Source of the DNA: Alitibacter langaaensis DSM 22999
GTDB taxonomy: Bacteria; Pseudomonadota; Gammaproteobacteria; Enterobacterales; Pasteurellaceae
Assembly: GCF_003096995.1 (NCBI RefSeq)
Contig: NZ_QENU01000006.1
Span: 46,266-110,265, forward strand
Direction: 5' to 3'
Length of the DNA stretch: 64,000 bases
Below, piece by piece: positions 50,132 to 59,635 of this stretch (positions within the stretch are counted from its first letter, which is position 1; each line of letters opens with the position of its first letter). The notes beneath the pieces are model-generated. The model saw nothing but the letters and a program-made list of their open reading frames with translations, had not been told where the DNA came from and searched no databases. Position numbers and translations under genes: made by a program.

Positions 50132-52495
50132 TTATAAATTGAATGGCTTAACATATGGAAGCATGCCTTTATCAAGCATATCCACTAGGCCACTATAATG
50201 GTCGTTTCTCCCTAAGCCTTTCAGTTCAATGGTGAAGTTGACGCTATTGTCATAGATAGCATCTTTACTGTCTGCATATTTACGTTTGGCACTTTCACTC
50301 ACGACATAACGGCGCACGCCAATTCCCGCAGACCAACAACAAGTGTTGTATTGTACACCAGCATATTGTTCAACAGGTTTGTTGATGCCTAAATCATGAT
50401 AATAACGTCCCACAACTGCCCATTGGTCGCCTAATTCCCAAGCGACTGTTGTACCCAGTTGTTTAATATCTTGATTATAGCGGTTTGCACTTGAAGTCAA
50501 GTTTTGGTCGATATATTGTTTACTGGCATAGCGATAGTTTAGCTGAATCAGGTTTTCGCCTTCGGGATTATATTCGAGTGTACTATTTACCAATGAAGCG
50601 TGATCTAAACGGGTGTCATATTGATAACTGCCACGCCAATTCCATTTGTCACTGATTTTCCAGTTACTTTCCAATGCCCAAGATGACGCGCGACCTGTGG
50701 TACTGTTTTCAGTGGTGTTATCAATGCGTGAATTGTTCAGATAAATAATTTGCCCTAAGGATAGGTTAAAACGTTCTTCTGCATTTTGATCATAGAAACG
50801 CGTTGTGCCGCCCAAGGTAAATTGGTTAGCGGATGCGATTCGATCTAAACCACTATAACGACGATCGCGGAATAAAGAGAAATAATCTTGTTGCAATAAC
50901 GCAGAGTCATAACCTAAACCCAGATATTTTGAGTTACGTTTTGAACCGATATTGCTTTGATTGCGATATGGACGATATAAATATTGAATATGTGGCTCAA
51001 TAGTTTGCGTATATCCTTTAATAAAGGTTTCATCGCTGGCTAATACAGATTGAAAATCAGCTTTAATTTGTGGAATAACACGGTTTACTGAATGTTCAAT
51101 ATCCGCATCAACCCCTATTCCTTCATGCTGTTGGTAGTGGCTTGCATAGAGTTTTGTTTCAATATTCAGGCTGCCGTAACGGTTTGCCAATGGAATATTT
51201 AAACTCGGTTCTAAATGGTAACGCCAGGCTGTCGGCATTTCTGAACTGGTGTTATCAAAACGAACAGCTTGTGCATAGAGTTTAAAGTCTGCCCAGCCGT
51301 TAGCCAGATTGTTTTTGTAATAATTGAAATCAATTTGCGGTAAGGCTTTATATGGGCCAATTTCTACATCATCAAAAACTTGATATTGCTTGGCTGAAAT
51401 AGCGAAGTTCCAGTTCGGTTGGTTATAGATTAATTTTGCAGTTTGTGTCGCATAACCATCTGTGCTGCTACCATATGTCGAGTCAAAATCAGAAAAATAG
51501 CGGCGATCGCTGACTTTGGTGTAGTCAATATTTAAACGCCAGTCACCAAATAGGCTAGCAAAGTGTTTCCAATGGAATAAATGACGTGATTGGTCTTTGT
51601 CGGCGTAGTCTTCATAACGGTCTTTGTTAAGATATTCGCCAGCAATAACACCCTCGCCTAATGAGGTTAAATAACGAAATTCTGAATTTAGTTGCCAACC
51701 GCGATCAGACATATATTTCGGTGTGAACGTAGCATCATAATTAGGCGCAATATTCCAATAAATAGGCTGTGCATACCAAAAGCCGTCACGGCTAGATATT
51801 CCCGCGCTAGGCATCAACAAGCCAGAACGGCGGCGATCACCAATCGGCATTTGCATATAAGGCAGATAGAACACAGGAACGCCCGCGATTTTAAAGCGAG
51901 AATGCCACATTTCAGCATATTCTTCTTTGATGTGCTGTTTCATTTCGCTGGCTTCAATTTCCCAGGAATTATCATTAGGCAAGCAGGAAGTGAAAGTGGC
52001 ATTTTTGAGCAAACGATAGCCTTCACGCATTTCTGAGCTTTCAGCTGTGCCTCGCCCTTGACGACCAACAAACTGATAATTGGCATTTGCCACATCAGTG
52101 TCTTTACTATTCAAATGGACTTTGGCATCGTTGCCCGAAAGACTGATTTGCTCATCTTGGTAAGCAAATTTCCCTTTTGCATAGGCATAGCGTTGCGCGG
52201 CATCACCTTCGCCATTTTGTGTTACTTCAACTTCAGGTGCTTTTAAATGGCGATTGCCCTGTTTTAGATCCACATCGCCACGATAAGTAGCGCGGGAAGG
52301 GTTCACAATATCTGCATCATCTGCTTCGATATAAACAGGTTGTTCGTTAGCGTTGCCTGTAATCGGTTCGCCCGTAAACTGCGGCACGCCATTTAAGCAT
52401 TGTAAGTGTAAATCTTGACTGTTCGCTGAGCTGTGTGCGCTGTAAAGTGCGGTCAAAATTGCGAGCGAAAGTAAGTTGTAAACATTCTTTTTCAT
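50132..52495 (-). CDS. lptD: LPS-assembly outer-membrane protein LptD
   Basis: A 787-aa beta-barrel that inserts lipopolysaccharide into the outer leaflet with LptE. A signal peptide ends near SSANS, followed by the OstA/LptA-like jellyroll (EADDADIVNPSRATYRGDVD) and a large barrel. The cysteines needed for disulfides are present: near the N terminus (LQCLNG), in FTSCLPNDNS, and the CC pair in YNTCCWSAG. The start at 52495 is preferred over an earlier in-frame one because of the signal peptide. Confidence 0.96.
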   Translation of the reverse strand: MKKNVYNLLSLAILTALYSAHSSANSQDLHLQCLNGVPQFTGEPITGNANEQPVYIEADDADIVNPSRATYRGDVDLKQGNRHLKAPEVEVTQNGEGDAAQRYAYAKGKFAYQDEQISLSGNDAKVHLNSKDTDVANANYQFVGRQGRGTAESSEMREGYRLLKNATFTSCLPNDNSWEIEASEMKQHIKEEYAEMWHSRFKIAGVPVFYLPYMQMPIGDRRRSGLLMPSAGISSRDGFWYAQPIYWNIAPNYDATFTPKYMSDRGWQLNSEFRYLTSLGEGVIAGEYLNKDRYEDYADKDQSRHLFHWKHFASLFGDWRLNIDYTKVSDRRYFSDFDSTYGSSTDGYATQTAKLIYNQPNWNFAISAKQYQVFDDVEIGPYKALPQIDFNYYKNNLANGWADFKLYAQAVRFDNTSSEMPTAWRYHLEPSLNIPLANRYGSLNIETKLYASHYQQHEGIGVDADIEHSVNRVIPQIKADFQSVLASDETFIKGYTQTIEPHIQYLYRPYRNQSNIGSKRNSKYLGLGYDSALLQQDYFSLFRDRRYSGLDRIASANQFTLGGTTRFYDQNAEERFNLSLGQIIYLNNSRIDNTTENSTTGRASSWALESNWKISDKWNWRGSYQYDTRLDHASLVNSTLEYNPEGENLIQLNYRYASKQYIDQNLTSSANRYNQDIKQLGTTVAWELGDQWAVVGRYYHDLGINKPVEQYAGVQYNTCCWSAGIGVRRYVVSESAKRKYADSKDAIYDNSVNFTIELKGLGRNDHYSGLVDMLDKGMLPYVKPFNL

Positions 52496-52563
52496 TGAGT
52501 AACCATTTAAGTTATGAAAATTAGATTGATTATACTTGAAAATAGCGGCTAAAGGAAAAATAA

Positions 52564-52589
52564 AAATGCGGCCAAATTTGACCGCACTT
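52564..52589 (-). terminator. Degenerate uptake-signal hairpin after the rhodanese gene
   Basis: AAATGCGGCC and TGACCGCACTT-type arms form a hairpin; one arm is a mutated uptake signal. It lies 18 bases past the rhodanese stop. Confidence 0.65.
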
Positions 52590-52606
52590 TTCAGCAATTT
52601 CAGCGT

Positions 52607-53986
52607 TTAACTCTTACAAGATGCGCCTTTTTTCATCACCTTGCCGAAGTCATTTTTAGCATCAGGTTTGCTCATATTGTTCGGTGCGCCTTTTTGCACT
52701 GGAAATTTTGAATCCATTTGCCACATATTCCAGCCGCCGTCATATACATAGGTATCTTGCCAGCCCGCGAGTTGAGTGATAAACCAAGGCACACCAGCCC
52801 GCCAACCTGTGCCGCAATAGAACGCAAGTTTATCGCCTTGCTTAATGCCTTGGGTTTCCCAGAGGGCAAAGATTTCATTCGGGTTACGCAAAGTGTTGTC
52901 GGGATCGTAATAATCCGCCATATTGGAAGAATCTGTGCCAGCAAATCCCCAAATTGCGCCCTGTGGCTCGCCCTTGCCAGGAATATAATCATAACCGCTG
53001 ATTTTGCCTTGATATTCATCCCAAGAGCGGTTGCTGATTAGTTTTAATCCTGCTGACTGCGCTTCAATCGCCTGTTGTGGCGTAGAAATATCAATTTGTG
53101 GATTCGCAGGAATCACTGCACCAAATTGGCTTTCTGGTTTCGGAATATTCACTTGGGTTTCTGTTGGTAGATTAGCATCCACCCAAGTGGCTAAGTTGCC
53201 ATTTAACACACGCACATCATTCACGCCCGCCCATTTTAACGTCCAAAATAGACGATAAGCCGCTAATTGATTATCGGAATACAAGATAATGGTTTTATCT
53301 TTAGTGATGCCGTTTTTCAGCAAGTTGGCTTCAATGGTTTTCGGATCAGATAAATTCCACATCGGATCATTTTCAATCCAATCAGTATTAAAATGATAAG
53401 CGCCAACGATATGTTGGGTATAAGCTTTGGCTTTTTCCAATGGCCCCCACGACACTTCAAACACCATAAAATCGTGATTATTGTAGGTTTCTGGTTTTTC
53501 CCCTTGCATTACCGCATAAATCCATTGAGGCGAAACGCTATACTGAAAATTCGGGAAAAGCTCTAATGGATTTTCATTGGCGTTGGCATAATTCAGAAAA
53601 TCCTTAAAAACACGCACTTTGTAGCCTCTTGCGGCAAACTCCGCCGAAACGCGCTCTAAATTATCTGGATTGGTATCATAAAACACCAAGGTTTTTTGTT
53701 TATTTATCCCTTTTCCCGCGGCAAAACTTTCAAATTTATCTTCAGCGATACCGTCTAACCATTCCGTTGTGAATTGAATAGCACCTTTGATATGCCCACC
53801 CCGTGTCGCATTTTTGTCTTTAAAGCCGTTATATAAGCTGTCTTGGCGGGTATCAATAATCACATATTCGGGATTATTCAGGTTTTTGATTAACTCTGCG
53901 GTTTCGATTGTTTTCACCGTGCGATCATCGCAGCCTGTGAGAGCAAGAGCGAAGCTGCTTGCTAAAAGTGCGGTTAAAATTTTCAT
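52607..53986 (-). CDS. Three-domain rhodanese lipoprotein (YnjE-like thiosulfate sulfurtransferase)
   Basis: A 459-aa secreted lipoprotein with lipobox LTGC (Cys19) and Asp at +2, the signal for staying in the inner membrane. Three rhodanese domains are visible. The active-site loop of the first reads FYDTNPDN and of the second LYSDNQLA, both lacking Cys; the third has FYCGTGWRAG with the catalytic Cys, as in E. coli YnjE. It likely handles sulfane sulfur in the periplasm. The YeeE/YedE permease gene starts its transcript, 9 bases upstream. Confidence 0.85.
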   Translation of the reverse strand: MKILTALLASSFALALTGCDDRTVKTIETAELIKNLNNPEYVIIDTRQDSLYNGFKDKNATRGGHIKGAIQFTTEWLDGIAEDKFESFAAGKGINKQKTLVFYDTNPDNLERVSAEFAARGYKVRVFKDFLNYANANENPLELFPNFQYSVSPQWIYAVMQGEKPETYNNHDFMVFEVSWGPLEKAKAYTQHIVGAYHFNTDWIENDPMWNLSDPKTIEANLLKNGITKDKTIILYSDNQLAAYRLFWTLKWAGVNDVRVLNGNLATWVDANLPTETQVNIPKPESQFGAVIPANPQIDISTPQQAIEAQSAGLKLISNRSWDEYQGKISGYDYIPGKGEPQGAIWGFAGTDSSNMADYYDPDNTLRNPNEIFALWETQGIKQGDKLAFYCGTGWRAGVPWFITQLAGWQDTYVYDGGWNMWQMDSKFPVQKGAPNNMSKPDAKNDFGKVMKKGASCKS

Positions 53987-53995
53987 TATTTTTCC

Positions 53996-54955
53996 TTATG
54001 AACGTTTAAAGAGCAAAGTGGCAATCCAGCTACCGAAAAAGATCATTATCGTTGCGATCCAGCCTTGCCATGAGAAATACGCTGTGGCGACTAAGCTGTT
54101 AGTTACAGTACAACCGCCAGCTAACGCTGCGCCCAATCCCATTATCACCCCTCCTGCAATGCGGCGTAGAAAATCTTGTGGTTCTGGCACGCGAAGATTG
54201 AGCTCTCCCTTAAGTTTTGCACTCAGCCATGAGCCAAGCAGAATACCAATCACAAACAAGCTTCCCCAGTTAAGATAACGTTGTTGTCCCGTGACTAAAT
54301 ATTGCACCACGTTAGCCGAAGGAACGGCGATGCCAAAGCCATAATTCCGCCCTGTTTGCGCGCTAAAATACCAAGCGGCAATAGCTAATAAACCGATGAG
54401 CGATCCTGTTAATATTGGACCAAAATGGGTGTGAGTTGGCTCTGATTGCTTGGTTTGGTGTCGAACAAGAGCGATGGTGATGACGAGTAATAATGCCACT
54501 AAAATCCACGGCGAAATTTCCAGCGAGTTGTGAATGTTATCCATTTCTATGGGATCGGCTAACAAGGCATTTACCCAGTTTTTTAGTGCGCCAGTTTGAG
54601 TGGCTGCCATCGTCAGTGCAAAGGCAACTAAGGCAATAAAACTGCCTAACGCGCCTTCGCCAGAGCGAAACCAAGCGCCACTCCCGCAGCAATTTGACAG
54701 CACCATACCAAAGCCAAATAACAATCCACCGATCAGCGTCGCCAATAACGGCAATGGCGAAGAGGGAATTGTCATCATATCTAGCTGCGCAAGCGTAAAT
54801 AAACCCACAGATTGAATGCTTACAGCAAGGAAAAGTGCGGTCAAAAAGGCGTATGATTTTTGTTGATGAATTTGACGAAATCCTGAGACAAAACAGAATT
54901 GTCCACGTTGGAGCAGAATGCCGAATAGCATTCCAATAATGAGACCTGAATACAT
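53996..54955 (-). CDS. YeeE/YedE-family (TsuA-like) sulfur transporter
   Basis: A 319-aa membrane protein with nine to ten helices. The thiosulfate-transfer cysteines of the family are present: RGQFCFVSGFR near residue 20, LSNCCGSGAWFRSGEG near residue 90, and LAGGCTVTNSL near residue 285. TsuA moves thiosulfate by passing it along such cysteines. The adjacent rhodanese lipoprotein fits a periplasmic partner. Substrate (thiosulfate or another sulfur/selenium species) is an inference. Confidence 0.85.
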   Translation of the reverse strand: MYSGLIIGMLFGILLQRGQFCFVSGFRQIHQQKSYAFLTALFLAVSIQSVGLFTLAQLDMMTIPSSPLPLLATLIGGLLFGFGMVLSNCCGSGAWFRSGEGALGSFIALVAFALTMAATQTGALKNWVNALLADPIEMDNIHNSLEISPWILVALLLVITIALVRHQTKQSEPTHTHFGPILTGSLIGLLAIAAWYFSAQTGRNYGFGIAVPSANVVQYLVTGQQRYLNWGSLFVIGILLGSWLSAKLKGELNLRVPEPQDFLRRIAGGVIMGLGAALAGGCTVTNSLVATAYFSWQGWIATIMIFFGSWIATLLFKRS

Positions 54956-55020
54956 CGATTAAACCTTAATACGATTATGTAATGGGCGTTTATTAAAACA
55001 TAAATCAGAGAAAAAAACAA

Positions 55021-55046
55021 AAAATGCGGTCAAAATTGACCGCACT
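55021..55046 (-). terminator. Uptake-signal hairpin after mscS
   Basis: TGCGGTCAA / TTGACCGCA is a 9-bp perfect stem; the left arm is a mutated uptake signal. It lies 17 bases past the mscS stop. Confidence 0.75.
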
Positions 55047-55062
55047 TGCGCAAAATATTTTC

Positions 55063-55971
55063 CTATTTGTTGACTGAAACAGAGGCGTTTTCAGGAAGAT
55101 GCAATGCCATTTGGTTAAATGGAATTTCAATGCCTGCGTGATCAAATTCTAATTTTACACTCTCGGTGATACCCCAGTATGCCGTCCAATAATCAGCGGT
55201 TTTCACCCAAGGGCGCACGACTAATTGTACGCTGCTTGACGCTAATGCACCCACCGCAATAACTGGCTCAGGATTTTTTAACACAAGGCTGTTGTCTGCC
55301 AAGATGCGCGCAATAATCTCTTTCGCTTGTTTTAAGTTTGAATCGTAAGAAATATCAAAAGTAAAGTCGATACGGCGAGTTTCATTGTTCGAGTTGTTCA
55401 CAATGCTGTCAGAAAACACTTTGCCGTTTGGAATGAGTACTGTTTTGTTGTCGCCTGTGCGTAACTCTAATACCAACAATCCCATTTGTTCAACGATACC
55501 CGTCATACCGCCTGTTTCAATTAAATCCCCTTTGCGGAATGGTTTGAAAATTAACAACATCACGCCCGCGGCAAAGTTTTGTAACGAATTTTGCAATGAC
55601 AAACCAATTGCTAAACCCGCCGCACCGATTAAGGCAACGAGTGAGCTTGTATTAATGCCTAATTGTGAAAGCGCGGCGATCACCACAATCAATAATAATA
55701 AGAAATAACTGATTGATTTTACAAAACTTTGTAACATTTCATCTTTGGTTGATGCAAATGCGGCTTTGCCGAGTAAATTGCTGATAAAGCGTGCAATCCA
55801 TTTACCAAAGATAAAGATAGCAATGGCTAATAGGATTTTTGTGCCATAAGGAATGAGATAATCATTCAGGATTTGGTTCATATCTAATGAACTCACGTGA
55901 TCGATCACTTTTGCTGCTTCCGCTTGAACATCAACATGTTGCGCGGCTTCTTGTGCTTGTTCAGCTGCCAT
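55063..55971 (-). CDS. mscS: Small-conductance mechanosensitive channel MscS
   Basis: A 302-aa channel that opens under membrane tension to release solutes on osmotic downshock. The pore helix TM3 is Gly/Ala-rich (VALIGAAGLAIGLSLQNSLQ), followed by FAAGVMLLIFKPFRKGD and the beta-rich cytoplasmic domain (VLIPNGKVFSDSIVNNS). Two N-terminal helices precede. It is slightly longer at the N terminus than E. coli MscS (286 aa). Confidence 0.94.
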   Translation of the reverse strand: MAAEQAQEAAQHVDVQAEAAKVIDHVSSLDMNQILNDYLIPYGTKILLAIAIFIFGKWIARFISNLLGKAAFASTKDEMLQSFVKSISYFLLLLIVVIAALSQLGINTSSLVALIGAAGLAIGLSLQNSLQNFAAGVMLLIFKPFRKGDLIETGGMTGIVEQMGLLVLELRTGDNKTVLIPNGKVFSDSIVNNSNNETRRIDFTFDISYDSNLKQAKEIIARILADNSLVLKNPEPVIAVGALASSSVQLVVRPWVKTADYWTAYWGITESVKLEFDHAGIEIPFNQMALHLPENASVSVNK

Positions 55972-56077
55972 AATTAGTCCTTTTTAAATAATCATAAAAA
56001 TACGCCACAAAATGTGGCGAGCTTGAGTGTGACAAAACAATCTGAAAAAAGTTTCTGTCAAAATTTTGCAAAAATTG

Positions 56078-56104
56078 ACCGCACTTTTTGCGATTAAGTG
56101 CGGT
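56078..56104 (-). terminator. Inverted uptake-signal terminator of metPS
   Basis: ACCGCACTT (56078-56086) and AAGTGCGGT (56096-56104) form a stem with a 9-base loop, directly after metS. Confidence 0.8.
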
Positions 56105-56112
56105 CGAGAATT

Positions 56113-56205
56113 TTATTCTTTTGGTAGGCGAAGAACCGATAAGATTAATCCGCCCCAAATGATGACAAGTGCCACTGTCATCATAATTATTGCGCTGGTT
56201 GACAT
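56113..56205 (-). CDS. metS: MetS, small subunit of methionine/alanine importer
   Basis: A 30-aa ORF that opens [20 protein letters not shown] and ends VLRLPKE, with one membrane helix and the small-residue/Trp-Gly-Gly pattern of MetS. Its ATG overlaps the metP stop by one base (TAATG), matching the known MetPS arrangement in which the small subunit is needed for transport. Easily missed because of size. Confidence 0.88.
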   Translation of the reverse strand: MSTSAIIMMTVALVIIWGGLILSVLRLPKE

Positions 56206-57710
56206 TATTCTTCTCCTTTATGTTCTGCTAAGGTTTCGTTTTTCCATTTTAGGCGAGAGAGCAAGAATGCAACAACCACAAGAGCGATTGCCATACCCCA
56301 ACCAAAAATATTGATGAACCAGTTTGGATAACCACCGTAGCCTTCGCTGAATACTTTTGCCCCTTCACTGAAGAGCATAAAGGCTAAAATCCCTGTGGTT
56401 AACACGATGCATAAACGCCAGATAAAGCCAACTTTGAATGAAGAGGTTTCATTAATGTGATTGCCGAGTAAGCCTAATTTTTCATTTGCCACGATAGCAA
56501 TGAGCGACACAAAGGCAACGGCGACGATACCAAAGTAGTTTACGAATTTATCGAATACGTCTAGCATTGGTAAGCCTGTGGTTGTGCCGAATAAGAACAC
56601 GGAAACCACCATCATTGGTAAGCCCACAAGGAAGGTCACTTTTGAACGGCGAACGTGTAATTTATCTTGCACGGCAGAAATAATCACTTCGATTACCGAA
56701 ATAAATGAGGTGAGCGCGGCGAAAGTGAGTGAGCCGAAGAATAATACACCTAACACTTCACCAAATGGGGCCTGGTTAATAATGGTTGGGAATGCGAAGA
56801 ACGCTAAGCCAATTCCGCCTTTCGCCACTTCGTTGACTTCCACGCCTTGTGCGGTTGCCATAAAGCCTAAGGCGGCGAATACGCCGATACCCGCTAACAA
56901 TTCAAAACTTGAGTTGGCAAAGCCCACGACTAAGCCCGTGCCTGTTAAATCTGAATCTTTTTTCAAATAAGAAGCGTAGGTAATCATAATGCCGAAACAA
57001 ATTGACAGCGAGAAGAAGATTTGACCATAAGCAGCAATCCAAACACTTGGATCAGATAATTTTGACCAATCAGGCGTGAACAGCGCGTTTAAGCCTTTTG
57101 CTGCGCCGTCTAAGAACAGCGATGACACCACCAAAGTGATAAACATCACCACGAGAATTGGCATAAGAATGCTCGATGAACGAGAAATCCCTTTTTGCAC
57201 ACCAAGGGCTAATACCCCTAATGCCACAATCCAAACCGCAATTAATGGACCGACTACCATACCCACAAATTCGGTGCTGACACCTTGGTTAATATCGCCC
57301 ATTTTTAAGAATTCTCCCACGAAGAACTGCACAGGATCGTTGCCCCACGCACCCGTGAAAGAGAAGTAAGTATAAGTGGCTGCCCAGCCTAATACCACCG
57401 CATAATACAAGCCGATGATCACATTCACCATCACTTGCCACCAACCAAAGGTTTCAAAGTGGCGATGGAAACGGCGATATGACAATGGCGCGCCACCACG
57501 GTGACGATGCCCGATGGCATAGTCTAAGAATAATAAAGGGATTCCCGCGGTTAATAATGCCACGATATAAGGAATAATAAATGCACCGCCCCCATTTTCA
57601 TAGGTGGTATAAGGGAAACGCCAAATGTTTCCTAAGCCAACGGCTGAACCAATGGCAGCTAAAATAAAGGCACGACGCCCCGAAAAAGTTTCGCGTTTTG
57701 AATTGCTCAC
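56205..57710 (-). CDS. metP: Neurotransmitter:sodium symporter family methionine/alanine importer MetP
   Basis: A 501-aa, 11-12 helix Na+-coupled amino-acid transporter of the SNF family, with the helix-1 signature [16 protein letters not shown] and [10 protein letters not shown]. The adjoining MetS gene supports a methionine/alanine importer. The start codon is GTG at 57710 behind AGGAG. Confidence 0.9.
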   Translation of the reverse strand: MSNSKRETFSGRRAFILAAIGSAVGLGNIWRFPYTTYENGGGAFIIPYIVALLTAGIPLLFLDYAIGHRHRGGAPLSYRRFHRHFETFGWWQVMVNVIIGLYYAVVLGWAATYTYFSFTGAWGNDPVQFFVGEFLKMGDINQGVSTEFVGMVVGPLIAVWIVALGVLALGVQKGISRSSSILMPILVVMFITLVVSSLFLDGAAKGLNALFTPDWSKLSDPSVWIAAYGQIFFSLSICFGIMITYASYLKKDSDLTGTGLVVGFANSSFELLAGIGVFAALGFMATAQGVEVNEVAKGGIGLAFFAFPTIINQAPFGEVLGVLFFGSLTFAALTSFISVIEVIISAVQDKLHVRRSKVTFLVGLPMMVVSVFLFGTTTGLPMLDVFDKFVNYFGIVAVAFVSLIAIVANEKLGLLGNHINETSSFKVGFIWRLCIVLTTGILAFMLFSEGAKVFSEGYGGYPNWFINIFGWGMAIALVVVAFLLSRLKWKNETLAEHKGEE

Positions 57711-57834
57711 AGACGCTCCTGTTGTTGATTTGATGTGTAAACGATGAAATATAAAGGAATTTTGTATTCAGTCAATAAAAAGACGTGAAAATCAGCGAAA
57801 TTTGTTATATTTAATGAAAATTAAGGAGAGTATT

Positions 57835-58389
57835 ATGCAAAAGCGCGTTTTTATCACTCATGGCTACACCGCTAATTCGCAAAAACATTGGTTTCAATGG
57901 CTAAAAGTGCGGTTAGAAAAAGAAAAGTTTTTGGTGACTGTGCTGGATATGCCGAATTCTAACCACCCTAATGTGCAAGAATGGCTAGATTATCACGCAA
58001 GCCAAATTGGCGAACTTTACCCCACTGATATTTTTATCGGGCACAGTTTAGGCTGCATTGCCACCTTACGTTTTTTAGCAGCGCGCCAGCAAAAGATCGC
58101 CGCCGCTATTTTAGTGTCTGGTTTTAATCAACCGTTGCCGAATCTCCCTGAATTAGACGGATTTAGCAAACAGCCTTTAGACTACAACGCATTGATTGCG
58201 CAGATTTCGCAACGCACGGTTATCTCGTCTTTAGATGATGATGTTGTGAACCACGCCTTCACGGAACAACTGGCAACAGACTTGCAAGCCAAATATATTG
58301 CCACCAACGGCTATCGACATTTCACCGAGCGACAAGGTGTCACCGAACTGCCGCTATTATTGGATGAAATTCTTGCGTTGGCATCATAA
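57835..58389 (+). CDS. RBBP9/YdeN-family serine hydrolase
   Basis: A 184-aa alpha/beta hydrolase opening KRVFITHGYTANSQKHWF with the nucleophile motif IGHSLGCIA (Ser near residue 71) and late Asp/His (SLDDDVV; GYRHFTERQG). Family substrates are unknown. The ATG at 57835 has AAGGAGAG; an upstream in-frame start is unsupported. It faces away from metP. Confidence 0.85.
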   Translation: MQKRVFITHGYTANSQKHWFQWLKVRLEKEKFLVTVLDMPNSNHPNVQEWLDYHASQIGELYPTDIFIGHSLGCIATLRFLAARQQKIAAAILVSGFNQPLPNLPELDGFSKQPLDYNALIAQISQRTVISSLDDDVVNHAFTEQLATDLQAKYIATNGYRHFTERQGVTELPLLLDEILALAS

Positions 58390-58445
58390 TTCATTCGTGT
58401 AAAACTTAGTGGTTTTATGGCAATTCAAGCCTATATTGACACCCA

Positions 58446-58490
58446 AAGTGCGGTCAAAAAACTTTTAATTTTTTGACCGCACTTTTTGTT
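58446..58490 (+). terminator. Inverted uptake-signal terminator
   Basis: AAGTGCGGT (58446-58454) and its complement (58476-58484), extended by TCAAAAAA/TTTTTTGA, are followed by a T run, ending the hydrolase gene. Confidence 0.9.
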
Positions 58491-58500
58491 GATTATTTTG

Positions 58501-58562
58501 TGTGATCTAGATCATATTTTGTCGAAAAATAAATTGACCGAATGGCGCGATAACACTAGACT
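58501..58562 (+). promoter_or_regulatory. CRP site and promoter of manXYZ
   Basis: TGTGATCTAGATCATA (58501-58516) is a CRP site with one mismatch. TTGACC (58534-58539) and TAGACT (58557-58562) are 17 bases apart. The CRP centre is about -60 to -61, a class I position. Confidence 0.75.
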
Positions 58563-58569
58563 AGCCGAG

Positions 58570-58613
58570 ACTTTCAGCAACCGTTTGCTTTTTTATTTCG
58601 TGAAAAGCTGAAA
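58570..58613 (+). promoter_or_regulatory. Candidate leader attenuator of manXYZ
   Basis: AGCAA (58576-58580) and TTGCT (58585-58589) with a CCGT loop lead into six T residues, a short terminator-like hairpin. TTTCAGC (58572-58578) can instead pair with GCTGAAA (58607-58613), which would disrupt it. The arms share AGC. The terminator stem is only 5 bp, so this is a hypothesis. Confidence 0.35.
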
Positions 58614-58655
58614 CGTGAAACCTAATGATTATCAATTAAAATATGGAGATCTGAA

Positions 58656-59621
58656 ATGACTCATCTTATCGTTGCGACACACGGTAAATTTTCAGAAGAA
58701 ATCGTAAACTCTGCAGCAATGGTTTTCGGTGAAGATGAAAATACACACGTGGTTACATTTTTACCTGGTGAAGGTGGCGATGATTTAGTAGCAAAATATA
58801 ATGCTATTTTAGAGAGTTTGCCTGCAGAAGAGCCAGTTCTGTTCCTTGTCGATTTATTTGGCGGTAGCCCGTATAACGCCGCGGCACGTGTAGCAACGAG
58901 CCGTGAGAATACGGATATTGTCACTGGAATCAGCTTACCAATGTTGTTAGAAGTGCTTGATGCGAAAGATAGCGCAAGTCTTGAAGAACTTGCAGAAACG
59001 GCGAAAGAAGTAGGTGTAGCTGCCGTGAAATCATTCCGTAATCCAGAGCCTGCAGCACCTGTGGCAAAAGCAGAAACCGCGCCTGCTGCGCCAGTTTCTA
59101 TGCCTGCCAATTACGATCCAAATGGTCGTATGAACATTTCTTTATTGCGTATCGACAGCCGTTTGATTCATGGTCAAGTGATGACATCATGGGCGAAAGC
59201 GGTGAAATGCGAAGCGATTTTTGCGATTAATGATGGTGTGGCAACGGATAATATTCGCCGCGAATTGCTTTTACAAATTGTGCCACCGCACTTGAAAGGC
59301 TATGTGATCACTGTAGAAAAAGCGATTAAAGTTTGGCACAACCCGAAATATGCGGGCAAAAACATTATTTGGTTGGTAACCAATCCAGCGGATATTGTGC
59401 GCTTAATTGAAGGCGGGGTGAAAATTAATACGGTGAACGTGGGCGGTATGACTTATCGTGAAGGCGATAAATTAATTTCACAAGCAGTTGCCGTGAATAA
59501 AGATGACGTTGCGGCGTTTAAAAAATTATTGGAGCTTGGTGTTGATATGTCACTTCAACAAGTGGCGGCGAATAAAAAAGAGCCTCTCACACAAGCGAAA
59601 CTTGATGTAATTCAATTCTAA
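58656..59621 (+). CDS. manX: Mannose PTS enzyme IIAB
   Basis: A 321-aa fused IIAB phosphocarrier of the mannose permease. The IIA domain has His9 (ATHGKF). An Ala/Pro-rich hinge (PVAKAETAPAAPVS, near residue 135-150) links it to IIB, whose phosphohistidine is in RIDSRLIHGQVM. It phosphorylates mannose, glucosamine or related hexoses brought in by ManYZ. Confidence 0.96.
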   Translation: MTHLIVATHGKFSEEIVNSAAMVFGEDENTHVVTFLPGEGGDDLVAKYNAILESLPAEEPVLFLVDLFGGSPYNAAARVATSRENTDIVTGISLPMLLEVLDAKDSASLEELAETAKEVGVAAVKSFRNPEPAAPVAKAETAPAAPVSMPANYDPNGRMNISLLRIDSRLIHGQVMTSWAKAVKCEAIFAINDGVATDNIRRELLLQIVPPHLKGYVITVEKAIKVWHNPKYAGKNIIWLVTNPADIVRLIEGGVKINTVNVGGMTYREGDKLISQAVAVNKDDVAAFKKLLELGVDMSLQQVAANKKEPLTQAKLDVIQF

Positions 59622-59635
59622 TTCAGGAAACAATT

